NCBI RefSeq assembly: GCF_051659545.1
Contig: NZ_JBOFOR010000273.1
Coordinates: 62,001-126,000, forward strand
Reading direction: 5' to 3'
DNA from: JBOFOR01 sp051659545
Lineage (GTDB): Bacteria; Bacillota; Clostridia; Peptostreptococcales; Peptostreptococcaceae
Length of the DNA: 64,000 bases
The first letter of the stretch is position 1. Each line of letters begins with the position of its first letter. Both the position numbers and the translations under genes were made by a program. This document shows, piece by piece, positions 33,872 through 42,664 of the stretch. The notes under the pieces were generated by a model. It was not told where the DNA came from. It saw nothing but the letters and a program-made list of their open reading frames with translations, and ran no database searches.

Positions 33872-35137
33872 TTATTGTATTACTTTCTTATCATCAACAA
33901 CTAACACACCATTTTTATAAACTCTATCTACATGGTTTATTCCAAAATGGTACATTAAATACTCTACATTAGGTGCATCAAATATTATTAAATCTGCTTT
34001 TTTTCCTACTTCTATAGACCCAATTTCATCTTGTCTATCAATTGCATATGCTGCATTTATAGTAACAGCATTTAAAACTTCATTTGGTGTCATTTTTAAT
34101 CCTAAGCATCCTAATTGCATAGCAAACTGTAAATTTTCACTTGGACAACTTCCTGGATTATAATCACTAGATAAAGCTACTGCCACATTTAACTCTATCA
34201 TTTTTCTTGCATTTGCATAGTTTTTATTTAAATTAAAAGATGTGCCTGGAAGTATATTAGCAACAACATTATTTTCTGCCATCATCTTTAATCCATCTTC
34301 ACTCGCTGCCATTAAATGGTCAGATGAGATACATCCTAATTTTGCAGATAATTCAGCTCCTCCTAAGGAAACTATTTCATCAGCATGAATTTTTAATTTA
34401 TATCCCATATTCTTTGCTGACGAAAGTATGTATTCTCCTTCTTCTATAGAGAATACTCCTTCTTCACAGAATACATCACAAAATTCAGCTAGCTCTAGTT
34501 CTTTTACTTTTGGTAACATTTCTTTGACTACTATATCTACAAATGCTTTAGAGTTATTTTTATACTCCATAGGAATTGCATGAGCTCCTAAAAATGTATG
34601 TACTAAATCTACAGGATGCTCTTCGCTTAGTTTTTTAGCTACCTTTAATTGCTTTATTTCCGTATCTAATTCTAAACCATATCCACTCTTAGATTCTACA
34701 GTTGTAACACCAAACTCTAACATTCTATCTAAGCTTTTTCTAGCCTTATTGTACAATTCATCTTCACTAGCTTCTTTTGTACTTTTTACTGTACTCAGTA
34801 TTCCTCCACCTTGTTTTAATATTTCTATGTAAGGAATACCTTGTAATTTTTTAGAAAACTCATTTTCTCTTGATCCTCCGTGAACCAAGTGGGTATGAGC
34901 ATCTATAAGTCCTGGTGTTACTAAAAGACCATTTGCATTTTCTATTTTTGTATCATTACTTACTATATTTTCATAGTCTTTTCCTGTTCCAATTTCTACA
35001 ATTATTCCATCCCTTATTGCCACATATGCATTTTCTATTATTTCTATCTTATTCATGTCTTGGCCTATTCTTGGAGAATTAGAACCTCTCATAGTGGCTA
35101 GTTTTCCTATATTTTTAATAATCAAATCTATTCTCAT
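33872..35137 (-). CDS. hutI: Imidazolonepropionase
   Basis: A 421-residue metal-dependent amidohydrolase, third step of histidine breakdown (imidazolone propionate to formiminoglutamate). The N-terminal beta-barrel has GLIDAHTHLVHGGSRENEFS with the metal-binding HxH. Later ligands are in LGAHAIP, LKIHADEIVSLGG and ALSSDYNPGSCPSEN. It starts 4 bp after ftcD. Confidence 0.95.
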   Translation of the reverse strand: MRIDLIIKNIGKLATMRGSNSPRIGQDMNKIEIIENAYVAIRDGIIVEIGTGKDYENIVSNDTKIENANGLLVTPGLIDAHTHLVHGGSRENEFSKKLQGIPYIEILKQGGGILSTVKSTKEASEDELYNKARKSLDRMLEFGVTTVESKSGYGLELDTEIKQLKVAKKLSEEHPVDLVHTFLGAHAIPMEYKNNSKAFVDIVVKEMLPKVKELELAEFCDVFCEEGVFSIEEGEYILSSAKNMGYKLKIHADEIVSLGGAELSAKLGCISSDHLMAASEDGLKMMAENNVVANILPGTSFNLNKNYANARKMIELNVAVALSSDYNPGSCPSENLQFAMQLGCLGLKMTPNEVLNAVTINAAYAIDRQDEIGSIEVGKKADLIIFDAPNVEYLMYHFGINHVDRVYKNGVLVVDDKKVIQ

Positions 35138-35141
35138 ATTT

Positions 35142-36035
35142 TTACTCCATTAAACTAGTTTCTAGTACCTTGTCTAGAGAAAAATCTTCTAGACCTAAAT
35201 AGTATGCAGCTGTATCTACTAATGCCTCCATTGGACAAAGTCCTACAACTTCACTTCCTGTAACATTTACTCCATATCTTCTCGCTTCCATTTTTACAGC
35301 TTCGAAAGCTCTATATATACTTGTTTTTGTATAATCTGTTAAATTCATTGTAACTTGAGTCATTTGTCTTTCTGGTATTTCTACTGGTCCTGCTTTTATA
35401 TATCTATAGCCACCACTAGAATGTCTTATTGTCTTAGCTATTTTTGATGCTATTTCAATATTTGTAGTATCTAAGTTGATATTGTAAGCTATAAGAGGTC
35501 TTCTTGCCCCTATTGCTATTGCTCCAGCTGTAGGGTGTTTTTTGCTTTCACCAAAATCAGGAGCCCAATTAGCATCTTCAAATTTTAAATCAAGACCTTC
35601 AAATTCACCTCTTCTAACAGTAGCTAAATTTTCTCTTTCAGCTTTAGCTGCTGCTTGCTCATATAAAAATACTGGTATCTTATATTTCTCTGCTACCTCT
35701 TCACCTAACTCTTTAGCTACTTTTATAGCATCTTCCATAGTCATATCTTTTATCGGTATAAACGGACATACATCTGTTGCTCCAAATCTAGAGTGTTGTC
35801 CTTTATGCTCATTAAGATCTATAACATCTTTTGCTACTCCTATAGCTTCTAATACTGCTGCTTTAACTTTTTGTGGATTTCCTATTACTGTTACTACTAA
35901 TCTGTTGTAATTTTTGTCTGGCTCATAATTTAAAAGCCTAACTCCTTCTTTTCCTCTTAATGGACTAACTATCTTTTCTATTTTGTCTAAATCTCTACCT
36001 TCACTAAAATTAGGTACGCATTGTACTATTGCCAT
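35142..36035 (-). CDS. ftcD: Glutamate formiminotransferase
   Basis: A 297-residue transferase domain enzyme: it moves the formimino group of formiminoglutamate to THF, giving glutamate. Motifs CVPNFSEGRD, HSRFGATDVCPFIP and PTAGAIAIGARRPLIAYN are characteristic. The length shows only the transferase half; the cyclodeaminase half is the separate fchA gene. The pair lets the cell keep the carbon as C1-folate instead of releasing formamide. A G6 ribosome binding site (36044-36049) precedes the ATG. Confidence 0.95.
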   Translation of the reverse strand: MAIVQCVPNFSEGRDLDKIEKIVSPLRGKEGVRLLNYEPDKNYNRLVVTVIGNPQKVKAAVLEAIGVAKDVIDLNEHKGQHSRFGATDVCPFIPIKDMTMEDAIKVAKELGEEVAEKYKIPVFLYEQAAAKAERENLATVRRGEFEGLDLKFEDANWAPDFGESKKHPTAGAIAIGARRPLIAYNINLDTTNIEIASKIAKTIRHSSGGYRYIKAGPVEIPERQMTQVTMNLTDYTKTSIYRAFEAVKMEARRYGVNVTGSEVVGLCPMEALVDTAAYYLGLEDFSLDKVLETSLME

Positions 36036-36064
36036 ATTAAAATCCCCCCTATTATGATATATAG

Positions 36065-38113
36065 TTATATTGTTGTATTTTCTATTGCTTTATTTATTAA
36101 TTCTTCATCTACTATGTAAGGAAGAGTTATATGGTCTTTTCCTTCACACATTTTATTGTACTCAATAGATGTTGTTATAGAGTTTTCGTTTCTAGCCCAA
36201 GCTCGTCTAGCGACTCCACTCATAACATCCCATGGCATTGACGTTCTAAGTATGTCATCTACTCTTTGAGAACCGTCTAGTACCATTCCAAAACCTCCAT
36301 TGATAGATTTACCTATTCCAACTCCTCCTCCATTGTGAAGAGCCACTAAACTCATTCCTCTTGCACAATTTCCTGCAAAGCAATGAGTAGCCATTTCAGA
36401 CATTATATTACTTCCATCTTTTATATTTGAAGTTTCTCTAAATGGAGAGTCTGTACCAGATACATCGTGGTGGTCTCTACCTAACATTACTGGTCCTATT
36501 TCTCCTTTTCTTACCATCTCATTAAATTTAAGAGCTATACTTGTTCTTCCCATAGCATCTTGATAAAGTATTCTTGCCTTAGTCCCTACTACTAATTTAT
36601 TTTTCTTTGCATCTCTGATCCAAGCCCAATTGTCTCTATCTTGATATCTTCTATTAGGATCTATGCAATCCATAGCAGCCTTATCTGTTTTTTCTAAATC
36701 CTCTTCTTTTCCAGTTAAACATACCCATCTAAATGGCCCATATCCATAATCAAATAACTGTGGCCCTAAAATATCTTCAACATATGATGGGAATATAAAT
36801 CCATCTTTTTCGTCTACTCCATTTTTAGATATCTCCATACATCCAGCATCATATACAGCCTTCATAAAGCTATTCCCATAATCAAAGAAGTAAACACCTT
36901 TATTATGTAATTCTTTAATCATCTCAAAATGCTTTATTAAAGTTTTATCTACTAACTCTATAAATTTATTTTTATCTTCTGCTAATAGCCTAGTTCTTTC
37001 TTCAAAGGTAATCCCTTGAGGACAATATCCTCCATCGTAAACCGCATGGCATGATGTTTGGTCTGATAGTAAATCTATGTGTATGCTATTATTAACAGCA
37101 TACTCTAATAAATCTACTATATTACCATGATAAGCTATAGCACAAGGTTCTTTTCTCTCCATATATTCATTAGCTAAAGTAAAAGCTTCTTCACAAGTTC
37201 TAGCTACCTTACTTACCCAACCTTGAGTGTATCTTGTTTCTATTCTTGAATAGTCAACTTCAGCTATTATGCCTACTCCTCCAGCTATTTCGCAAGCCTT
37301 ACCTTGAGCTCCACTCATTCCACCAAGTCCTGATGTTACAAACAATTTACCTGCTAAATCTAAGTCTGCATCTACTCCAAGTACAAGTCTACCTGCATTT
37401 AATAATGTAGAGTATGTTCCATGTACGATACCTTGTGGGCCTATATACATCCACCCACCAGCAGTCATTTGACCATAATTAGATACACCTATAGCAGCAG
37501 CTCTTTTCCACTCTTCTTGATTGTCAAACATTCCTATCATAAGCCCATTACTTAATATTACTCTTGGTGCATCTGGCTTAGATTTAAATAAACCTAATGG
37601 ATGCCCTGATTGAATAACTAAAGTTTGATCTTGTGTTAATACTTTTAAATATTCTTTTATTAAGACATATTGCATCCAGTTTTGAAATACTTGACCTGTT
37701 TCTCCATATGTTACAAGTTCATATGGATATAAAGCTATATCAAAATCAAGATTGTTATCTATCATAACTTGGAAGGCCTTACCTTCTATACATTTACTAT
37801 TATATTCATCTATACAATTTCCCTTTAAGTTACCCTCTGGTCTAAATCTATATCCATAAATTCTTCCCATCGTCATTAATTCATTTAAAAACTCTGGTGC
37901 AAGTTCTTCATGATATTCTTCTGGTATATATCTTAAAGCATTTTTTAATGCTAGTTTAATATCTGCATCTGATAATTTTGCTTCTCTCTTTGGCGCCCTT
38001 CTTATTCCCTCTATAAACTGTGGTACCTTTTCTGGAATATGAGTTATTTTAATACTCATAGATTCTTCTATTTCTTTGTTTAAATATGATAATGACTTGT
38101 CTATACTAATCAT
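36065..38113 (-). CDS. hutU: Urocanate hydratase
   Basis: A 682-residue NAD-dependent lyase that turns urocanate into imidazolone propionate. The NAD-binding segment GLGGMSGAQGKACEIAGGVG and the catalytic-Cys region YDGGYCPQGITFEERTRLLA are present. It is about 120 residues longer than Bacillus or Pseudomonas HutU (about 555), which I recall for clostridial and fusobacterial forms. Its position between hutH and ftcD confirms the pathway. Confidence 0.93.
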   Translation of the reverse strand: MISIDKSLSYLNKEIEESMSIKITHIPEKVPQFIEGIRRAPKREAKLSDADIKLALKNALRYIPEEYHEELAPEFLNELMTMGRIYGYRFRPEGNLKGNCIDEYNSKCIEGKAFQVMIDNNLDFDIALYPYELVTYGETGQVFQNWMQYVLIKEYLKVLTQDQTLVIQSGHPLGLFKSKPDAPRVILSNGLMIGMFDNQEEWKRAAAIGVSNYGQMTAGGWMYIGPQGIVHGTYSTLLNAGRLVLGVDADLDLAGKLFVTSGLGGMSGAQGKACEIAGGVGIIAEVDYSRIETRYTQGWVSKVARTCEEAFTLANEYMERKEPCAIAYHGNIVDLLEYAVNNSIHIDLLSDQTSCHAVYDGGYCPQGITFEERTRLLAEDKNKFIELVDKTLIKHFEMIKELHNKGVYFFDYGNSFMKAVYDAGCMEISKNGVDEKDGFIFPSYVEDILGPQLFDYGYGPFRWVCLTGKEEDLEKTDKAAMDCIDPNRRYQDRDNWAWIRDAKKNKLVVGTKARILYQDAMGRTSIALKFNEMVRKGEIGPVMLGRDHHDVSGTDSPFRETSNIKDGSNIMSEMATHCFAGNCARGMSLVALHNGGGVGIGKSINGGFGMVLDGSQRVDDILRTSMPWDVMSGVARRAWARNENSITTSIEYNKMCEGKDHITLPYIVDEELINKAIENTTI

Positions 38114-38132
38114 ACCTATTATCCCCCTTAGA

Positions 38133-39701
38133 TTAACTTAAACTCGGTGCTAAAAAGTTTTCATCTGTTAAAATTTCACTTCCAAGTGCTTTTTCAACTG
38201 CTTCAACTAACAGATTATTAATTATTATGTCTTCTGCAATATTTATGTCCTTGTACATTATTCTATCTTTATCTACAAAAGAAGTATGCTCTCTAACTAC
38301 TTGGTATGCTGCTTCTGTTCCTGCTCCTAGAGTTTCTTTTCCTCTTAAGTCTATAGCTTGAACTGCACCTAAAACTTCCATAGCTATTACTTTTCGTGCA
38401 TTTTCCATAATCTCTCTTGCTTTTCTAGCTGCTATAGTACCCATAGACACATGATCTTCTTGATTTGCAGATGATGGTATTGAGTCTACACTTGCTGGAT
38501 GAGCTAAAACTTTATTTTCTGATACTAATGATGCTGCACTATATTGAACTATCATAAATCCAGAGTTTAGGCCTCCATTATTAGCTAAGAATGCTGGTAA
38601 ACCATGGCTTAAAGCTGGATTAACTAATTTTTCTAGTCTTCTTTCTGATATATTAGCTAACTCTGATAACGCTATTCCTAAAAAGTCAAAGCTTAATGCC
38701 ATAGGTTGTCCATGGAAGTTCCCTCCAGAAATAATTTCTTCCACATCTGGGAATATTATTGGATTATCTGTTGCAGAGTTTATTTCTATGTTTATTTTAT
38801 TTTTTACATATTCAATTGCATCTTTACTAGCTCCATGTATTTGTGGAGTACATCTTAATGAATATGCATCTTGAACTCTCTGCTCTCCTTGTTTTGTAGT
38901 CATTTGACTTCCTGACAGTATTTCAAGAATATTTTTTGCAGTATTTATTTGACCTTTATGAGGTCTTACTGAATGTACTTTTTCATCCATAGCACAAGTT
39001 ATTCCATTCAGTGCTTCCATAGTAAGAGAAAAAGCTATATCTGCAGTTTTTAATAAATTTATTGAATCATATAATGTCAATAGTCCTACTGATGTCATTA
39101 CTTGAGTTCCATTTATAAGTGCTAAACCTTCTTTTGAAGATAAGTATTCTAGTATATTTATACCTGCTTTTTCCATTGCTTCTTTTGAGCTTAATCTTTC
39201 GCCTTTATATATAGCTTCACCTTCTCCAAGCATAGTTAAAACCATATGAGATAAAGGTGCTAAATCCCCTGACGCTCCTAAAGAACCTTTTTCTGGTATT
39301 ATAGGATGTACTCCCTTATTTATCATCTCTACTAGAGTTCTTAAGGTTTCTATTCTAACTCCTGAATATCCCTTCGATAAAGCATTCACTCTAAGTAGCA
39401 TAATTCCTCTTACTATATCTTCACTTAAAGGGTTTCCTACTCCACATGAATGACTTATAATTAAGTTTTTTTGTAACTGTTGTGAATCTTTTTTATTTAT
39501 AGCTACATCTGAAAATTTTCCAAAACCTGTTGTTATTCCATAAGATACTTTTTCTTCTTCCACAAGCTTGTCTACTAAATCTCTTGCTTTTTTAACTTTG
39601 CTAAGTGCTTCTTCCGTTAAAACCACTTCATAATTTTGTCTCGCTACATTAACAACATCTTCAATCGTCAAACTATTCCCGTCTATAAATATTTTTCCCA
39701 T
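38133..39701 (-). CDS. hutH: Histidine ammonia-lyase
   Basis: A 522-residue enzyme that deaminates histidine to urocanate, the first step of the operon. The self-formed MIO cofactor triad Ala-Ser-Gly lies in GSLGASGDLAPLSHM (about residue 145). YGITTGFGKF, NGTQVMTS and DNPII also mark the family. I start at the ATG at 39701, eight bases after AAGGAG; an upstream in-frame TTG is too close to that site. First gene of hutH-U-ftcD-hutI-fchA. Confidence 0.95.
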   Translation of the reverse strand: MGKIFIDGNSLTIEDVVNVARQNYEVVLTEEALSKVKKARDLVDKLVEEEKVSYGITTGFGKFSDVAINKKDSQQLQKNLIISHSCGVGNPLSEDIVRGIMLLRVNALSKGYSGVRIETLRTLVEMINKGVHPIIPEKGSLGASGDLAPLSHMVLTMLGEGEAIYKGERLSSKEAMEKAGINILEYLSSKEGLALINGTQVMTSVGLLTLYDSINLLKTADIAFSLTMEALNGITCAMDEKVHSVRPHKGQINTAKNILEILSGSQMTTKQGEQRVQDAYSLRCTPQIHGASKDAIEYVKNKINIEINSATDNPIIFPDVEEIISGGNFHGQPMALSFDFLGIALSELANISERRLEKLVNPALSHGLPAFLANNGGLNSGFMIVQYSAASLVSENKVLAHPASVDSIPSSANQEDHVSMGTIAARKAREIMENARKVIAMEVLGAVQAIDLRGKETLGAGTEAAYQVVREHTSFVDKDRIMYKDINIAEDIIINNLLVEAVEKALGSEILTDENFLAPSLS

Positions 39702-39824
39702 AACCAATACTCCTTAATGTTATTATTTTCTAAAGTTTGATTTTAGAATGACTTTTTTCAACATTCTTTTTAATAATTCTATATATATTTCTTCAGTCCT
39801 TCTATATATTCATATTTTATTTTG

Positions 39825-39848
39825 TTAAATTTATATGTATAAATTTAA
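39825..39848. promoter_or_regulatory. 24-bp palindrome upstream of the hut operon
   Basis: Perfect 11-bp arms, TTAAATTTATA and TATAAATTTAA, around a TG centre, about 120 bp before hutH in the gap to the LacI-family gene. It looks like an operator for a dimeric regulator, though it is not a typical LacI or CcpA site. Confidence 0.45.
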
Positions 39849-39897
39849 TGAGATAATAATTTACTACGCTTTAGTCATTTTATTTATTTTGAAAATC

Positions 39898-39934
39898 AAA
39901 AAGGCATACTATCTATATGGATAATATGCCTTTT
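39898..39934 (-). terminator. Terminator of the LacI-family gene
   Basis: AAAGGCATA and TATGCCTTT form a 9-bp stem with a loop and T-rich tail, separating the regulator from the hut operon. Confidence 0.75.
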
Positions 39935-39936
39935 AC

Positions 39937-40950
39937 TTATCTTCTCTCTATAACACTTTCTCTTTCAACTATTTTATATGGAAGTTCTATTTTTTTAGAT
40001 TCTAAAATTTCTTTACTTATCATTTTTATTACCATTCTTATTGCAACAGCGCCCATATCGTATAATGGTTGATGTACTGTTGTTAATTTAGGTCTATACA
40101 TTTTTGCTATTTTTACATCGTTAAATCCTGCTACTGATATATCTTCAGGCACCTTGTATCCTGCATCGCATATTGCGTTGATAGCTCCTATTGCTGCTTC
40201 GTCTCCCGTTACAAATGCTGCATGAGGTACTTTACCTTCATCTAGAAGTTCCTTCATACTTTCATATCCCGCTTCATAATTAGTTCCACCGTATTTTATT
40301 AACTCTTTATTAATATTTATTCCATTTTCTTCAAGTGCTTGCTCATACCCTGCAAGTCTTTCCATTTCTAAAACCGTATCATCTTTACTAGTCATTACGA
40401 AAGCTATATCTTTATGTCCTTTAGCTATAAGGTACTTAGTCATATCATAAGTAGCTTCTTTATTGCTCGTACTAACTGTATGAATATCATAGTTTCTAGC
40501 TGTTTTACTTATATATGTTGCTGGTATTCCACAATTTTGAATGTAGCTTATATGTTCTTCTTCTACATTCCAACATATCATAACTATACCTTCAACCTGC
40601 TTTGCTCTTAGTAAATTTATACTTTTTAATTCTTGTTCTTTATCTGAATATGTATTTGCTAAAAGAATTTCATAGTCATACATTTTAGCTACTTCTTCTA
40701 TTCCGTTTAATATTTCATTTACAAATGAGTCTGAAACTTCAGGTACTATTACTCCTATAAGCTGACTTTTCTTTGTTACTAAACTTCTAGCTAATGGATT
40801 TGGTATATACCCCGTTTCCTTTATAACATCTAAAACTTTTTGTTTTACTTCATCTGTAACTGGCTTTGAATCATTTATAACTCTAGATACTGTAGATATA
40901 GAAACGCCTGCTTGTTTTGCTACATCTTTTATCGTAATAACACTCTTCAT
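39937..40950 (-). CDS. LacI-family transcription regulator
   Basis: A 337-residue regulator. The N-terminal LacI helix-turn-helix reads IKDVAKQAGVSISTVSRVIN followed by the hinge NPLARSLVTKKSQLIGVIVP. The rest is a periplasmic-binding-type ligand domain with AGFNDVKIAKMYRPKLTTVH. It is close to CcpA in length and hinge but could be a specific sugar or nucleoside regulator. It lies in tandem upstream of hutH with its own terminator, so it could govern the hut operon, but adjacency is the only evidence. Nothing else is seen from 40951 to 41198. Confidence 0.85.
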   Translation of the reverse strand: MKSVITIKDVAKQAGVSISTVSRVINDSKPVTDEVKQKVLDVIKETGYIPNPLARSLVTKKSQLIGVIVPEVSDSFVNEILNGIEEVAKMYDYEILLANTYSDKEQELKSINLLRAKQVEGIVMICWNVEEEHISYIQNCGIPATYISKTARNYDIHTVSTSNKEATYDMTKYLIAKGHKDIAFVMTSKDDTVLEMERLAGYEQALEENGININKELIKYGGTNYEAGYESMKELLDEGKVPHAAFVTGDEAAIGAINAICDAGYKVPEDISVAGFNDVKIAKMYRPKLTTVHQPLYDMGAVAIRMVIKMISKEILESKKIELPYKIVERESVIERR

Positions 40951-41184
40951 GTTTAATGCCCTCCTTTATTTATTTTAACTTAATTTATTTTAATTTATTT
41001 TTTATTAATCAAAACTATATTTTATCATAAATATTACATTATATAAATATATAATTTAATGTTCTACAAAATACCTATTTTTTACTGATATACTTTAATA
41101 TATTTTTATATTACTCTAAGCGCACAATTTTATACCTTTTCAAATGAAAAAATCATTTTTATGCTACATGTTCTATAATAGAAA

Positions 41185-41205
41185 AATTTCCTTAAGCGTA
41201 AAAAA
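41185..41205. repeat. 21-bp repeat next to terminator (copy 1)
   Basis: AATTTCCTTAAGCG followed by TAAAAAA is identical to 41881-41901. On the minus strand it follows the T-run of the terminator at 41199-41233. A 14-bp part (TTTTTTACGCTTAA) also follows the terminator at 53984. Confidence 0.6.
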
Positions 41206-41233
41206 GCATTGGTACTTTGTACCAATGCTTTGA
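41199..41233 (-). terminator. Terminator of the first short Cys-tailed peptide gene
   Basis: AAAGCATTGGTAC and GTACCAATGCTTT form a 13-bp stem, then six T on the minus strand. Confidence 0.85.
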
Positions 41234-41248
41234 GATTGCTATATGCTA

Positions 41249-41440
41249 CTAGCAGCAATCTCCCCCAAATAATTCTCCACAAGAGCAAGTTATTAATAAT
41301 AATATTAAGAAAGGTATCCAAGCCATTATGTCTATATCTACCCAACTATCTCCAAATGCTAGGAATAAGAAGAATAATACTATTATCCACCATGCTCCTC
41401 CACCGAAACATCCACCTTCTCCAAATAATCTACTTAACAT
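41249..41440 (-). CDS. Short two-helix Cys-tailed peptide, 63 aa
   Basis: Belongs to a family of five in this cluster. The start MLSRLFGEGGCFGGG is followed by helix 1 (AWWIIVLFFLFLAF), an acidic turn (GDSWVDIDI), helix 2 (MAWIPFLILLLITCS) and a Cys-rich tail CGELFGGDCC. GGGGAGG precedes the ATG, and a terminator follows, so it is transcribed alone. The family resembles short high-Cys or Gly-rich hydrophobic proteins of clostridial spores; this is a composition-level resemblance. Function unknown. Confidence 0.7.
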   Translation of the reverse strand: MLSRLFGEGGCFGGGAWWIIVLFFLFLAFGDSWVDIDIMAWIPFLILLLITCSCGELFGGDCC

Positions 41441-41534
41441 ATATAGTCCTCCCCATAATTAAAGATTTAACTTAGATATACTTTATAGACAAGTATATTC
41501 TATATGACAGTTAACCATTTTTATTAACTTTTTT

Positions 41535-41552
41535 TCATAGTATATACTATGA
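41535..41552. promoter_or_regulatory. 18-bp perfect palindrome
   Basis: TCATAGTATATACTATGA between the first two peptide genes. It may be an operator for the gene at 41249, or the stem ending the gene at 41570, which has no other terminator. Confidence 0.4.
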
Positions 41553-41569
41553 TATTAATTAGTTTTTTG

Positions 41570-41743
41570 TTACAAACATTCTCCACAACTGCAAATTATT
41601 AACAATACTATTAAGAAAGGTATCCAAGCCATTATATCTATGTCTACCCAGCTATCCCCAAATGCTAGGAATAAGAAAAATAATATTATTATCCACCATA
41701 CTCCTCCAAATAACCCATCTTCACCAAAAAATCTATCTAACAT
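41570..41743 (-). CDS. Short two-helix Cys-tailed peptide, 57 aa
   Basis: Below usual ORF cut-offs but clearly real. It reads MLDRFFGEDGLFGG, then VWWIIILFFLFLAFGDSW, VDIDIMAWIPFLIVLLIICS and CGECL. AGGAGG lies 6 nt before the ATG. It is the closest paralogue of the 41249 product, sharing LFFLFLAFGDSWVDIDIMAW exactly, so the pair arose by recent tandem duplication. Confidence 0.75.
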   Translation of the reverse strand: MLDRFFGEDGLFGGVWWIIILFFLFLAFGDSWVDIDIMAWIPFLIVLLIICSCGECL

Positions 41744-41782
41744 TTTGCTACCTCCTGTTGTTATTTATTTTGAGCTTTCACT

Positions 41783-41814
41783 CTTAACATATAATATGCA
41801 TGTTATATGTTAAG
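41783..41814. promoter_or_regulatory. 32-bp inverted repeat upstream of the 57-aa peptide gene
   Basis: Perfect 12-bp arms CTTAACATATAA and TTATATGTTAAG flank an 8-bp centre (TATGCATG, nearly symmetric itself). It lies about 40-70 bp before the ATG at 41743, a good place for an operator. Confidence 0.5.
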
Positions 41815-41880
41815 TGATAATGTTTTATTTATTTTTTTTTATTTAACATAAAAATTTAATTTGCTCCTGTTGCTAACTAT

Positions 41881-41901
41881 AATTTCCTTAAGCGTAAAAA
41901 A
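41881..41901. repeat. 21-bp repeat next to terminator (copy 2)
   Basis: Identical to 41185-41205 and in the same position relative to a terminator hairpin. Confidence 0.6.
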
Positions 41902-41928
41902 GGATGCAAAAGCATCCTTTTTTACTTC
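41896..41928 (-). terminator. Terminator of the 72-aa peptide gene
   Basis: AAAAAAGGATGC and GCATCCTTTTTT form a 12-bp stem with loop AAAA on either strand. Confidence 0.85.
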
Positions 41929-41945
41929 TTTTGTTCACTTGACTA

Positions 41946-42164
41946 CTAGCAGTCGTAGTTATTATCTAAGCATCCACAATCTCCGTCGTCTCCAAATTCT
42001 CCACAAGAACATACAATTAGTAATAATATTAAGAATGGAATCCAATCAGTTATACATATTTCACTCCAGCACTCTTGGAAAGCTAAGAATAGGAAAAATA
42101 GTACTATTATCCACCATCCTCCGCCTCCAAAACAATCGAACATTCTAGTCAACTTACTACTCAT
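41946..42164 (-). CDS. Short two-helix Cys-tailed peptide, 72 aa
   Basis: Third family member: MSSKLTRMFDCFGGGG, helix 1 (WWIIVLFFLFLAFQ), CWSEICITD, helix 2 (WIPFLILLLIVCSCG) and a longer acidic Cys tail EFGDDGDCGCLDNNYDC. AGGAGGGG precedes the ATG. It is monocistronic, with its own terminator. Seven Cys suggest disulphide linking or metal binding. Confidence 0.7.
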   Translation of the reverse strand: MSSKLTRMFDCFGGGGWWIIVLFFLFLAFQECWSEICITDWIPFLILLLIVCSCGEFGDDGDCGCLDNNYDC

Positions 42165-42294
42165 ATAATTCCCCTCCTAAATATAGATCTTTAATTTATG
42201 CATCCCCAGATGTCATAGGGATTATTTCCCTCTCTTTATATACTATGTAAATCTCACTAAAGTGTTATTATTTTTTTATAAAATTTAGTAATTT

Positions 42295-42321
42295 AAAAGG
42301 ACCATTTAAAGGTCCCTTAAT
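42295..42321 (-). terminator. Terminator of the 68-aa peptide gene
   Basis: GGACC and GGTCC on a TTTAAAT loop, AAGG before and TTTTAAA after on the minus strand. A short but plausible terminator directly behind the gene. Confidence 0.6.
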
Positions 42322-42322
42322 A

Positions 42323-42529
42323 TTAGCAACATCCACACCCATCATCAAAATTAGTTAAAAGAAGAACTAATAACACTATCCATATTAAAGACATCTCTTC
42401 ACAGAATAACCATTCTATAATTTCATCCCCTAATAGAAGAAGTGCACCTATTATTATTATTATTATAAATCCACATCCTCCAAATCCACATCCTCCAAAT
42501 AAACGTTCTAATGATATATTATTTGACAT
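42323..42529 (-). CDS. Short two-helix Cys-tailed peptide, 68 aa
   Basis: Fourth member, more diverged: MSNNISLERLFGGCGFGGCG, helix 1 (FIIIIIIGALLLLG), DEIIEWLFCEEMS, helix 2 (LIWIVLLVLLLTNF) and DDGCGCC. The LFGG start, acidic turn and Cys end are the family signature. AAAGGGGG lies before the ATG. An inverted repeat ATAGGT/ACCTAT sits just upstream (42551-42574). Confidence 0.7.
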   Translation of the reverse strand: MSNNISLERLFGGCGFGGCGFIIIIIIGALLLLGDEIIEWLFCEEMSLIWIVLLVLLLTNFDDGCGCC

Positions 42530-42633
42530 ATTTATGCCCCCTTTGGAATTTATAGGTATTTATATTTACACCTATTTAATAAATATTATGTATTTGTGAA
42601 TTAAATTGTTACTTTTTGCTTAATTATTTTTTC

Positions 42634-42664
42634 AAAAAAAAAAGAAATCATTCGATTTCTTTTA
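42634..42664 (-). terminator. Terminator of the 67-aa peptide gene
   Basis: AAAGAAATC and GATTTCTTT form a 9-bp stem followed by a long T-run on the minus strand, overlapping the stop codon. Confidence 0.75.

Noticed and set aside
36065..38113. HutU of 682 aa as a novel fusion
   Set aside because: Longer than Bacillus HutU, but the long form is, as I recall, usual in clostridial and fusobacterial relatives, and no extra domain boundary is clear.
41130..41475. 71-aa and 88-aa frames overlapping the first peptide gene
   Set aside because: They run through a terminator hairpin or antisense to the peptide gene and lack ribosome binding sites; the 63-aa peptide is the real gene.
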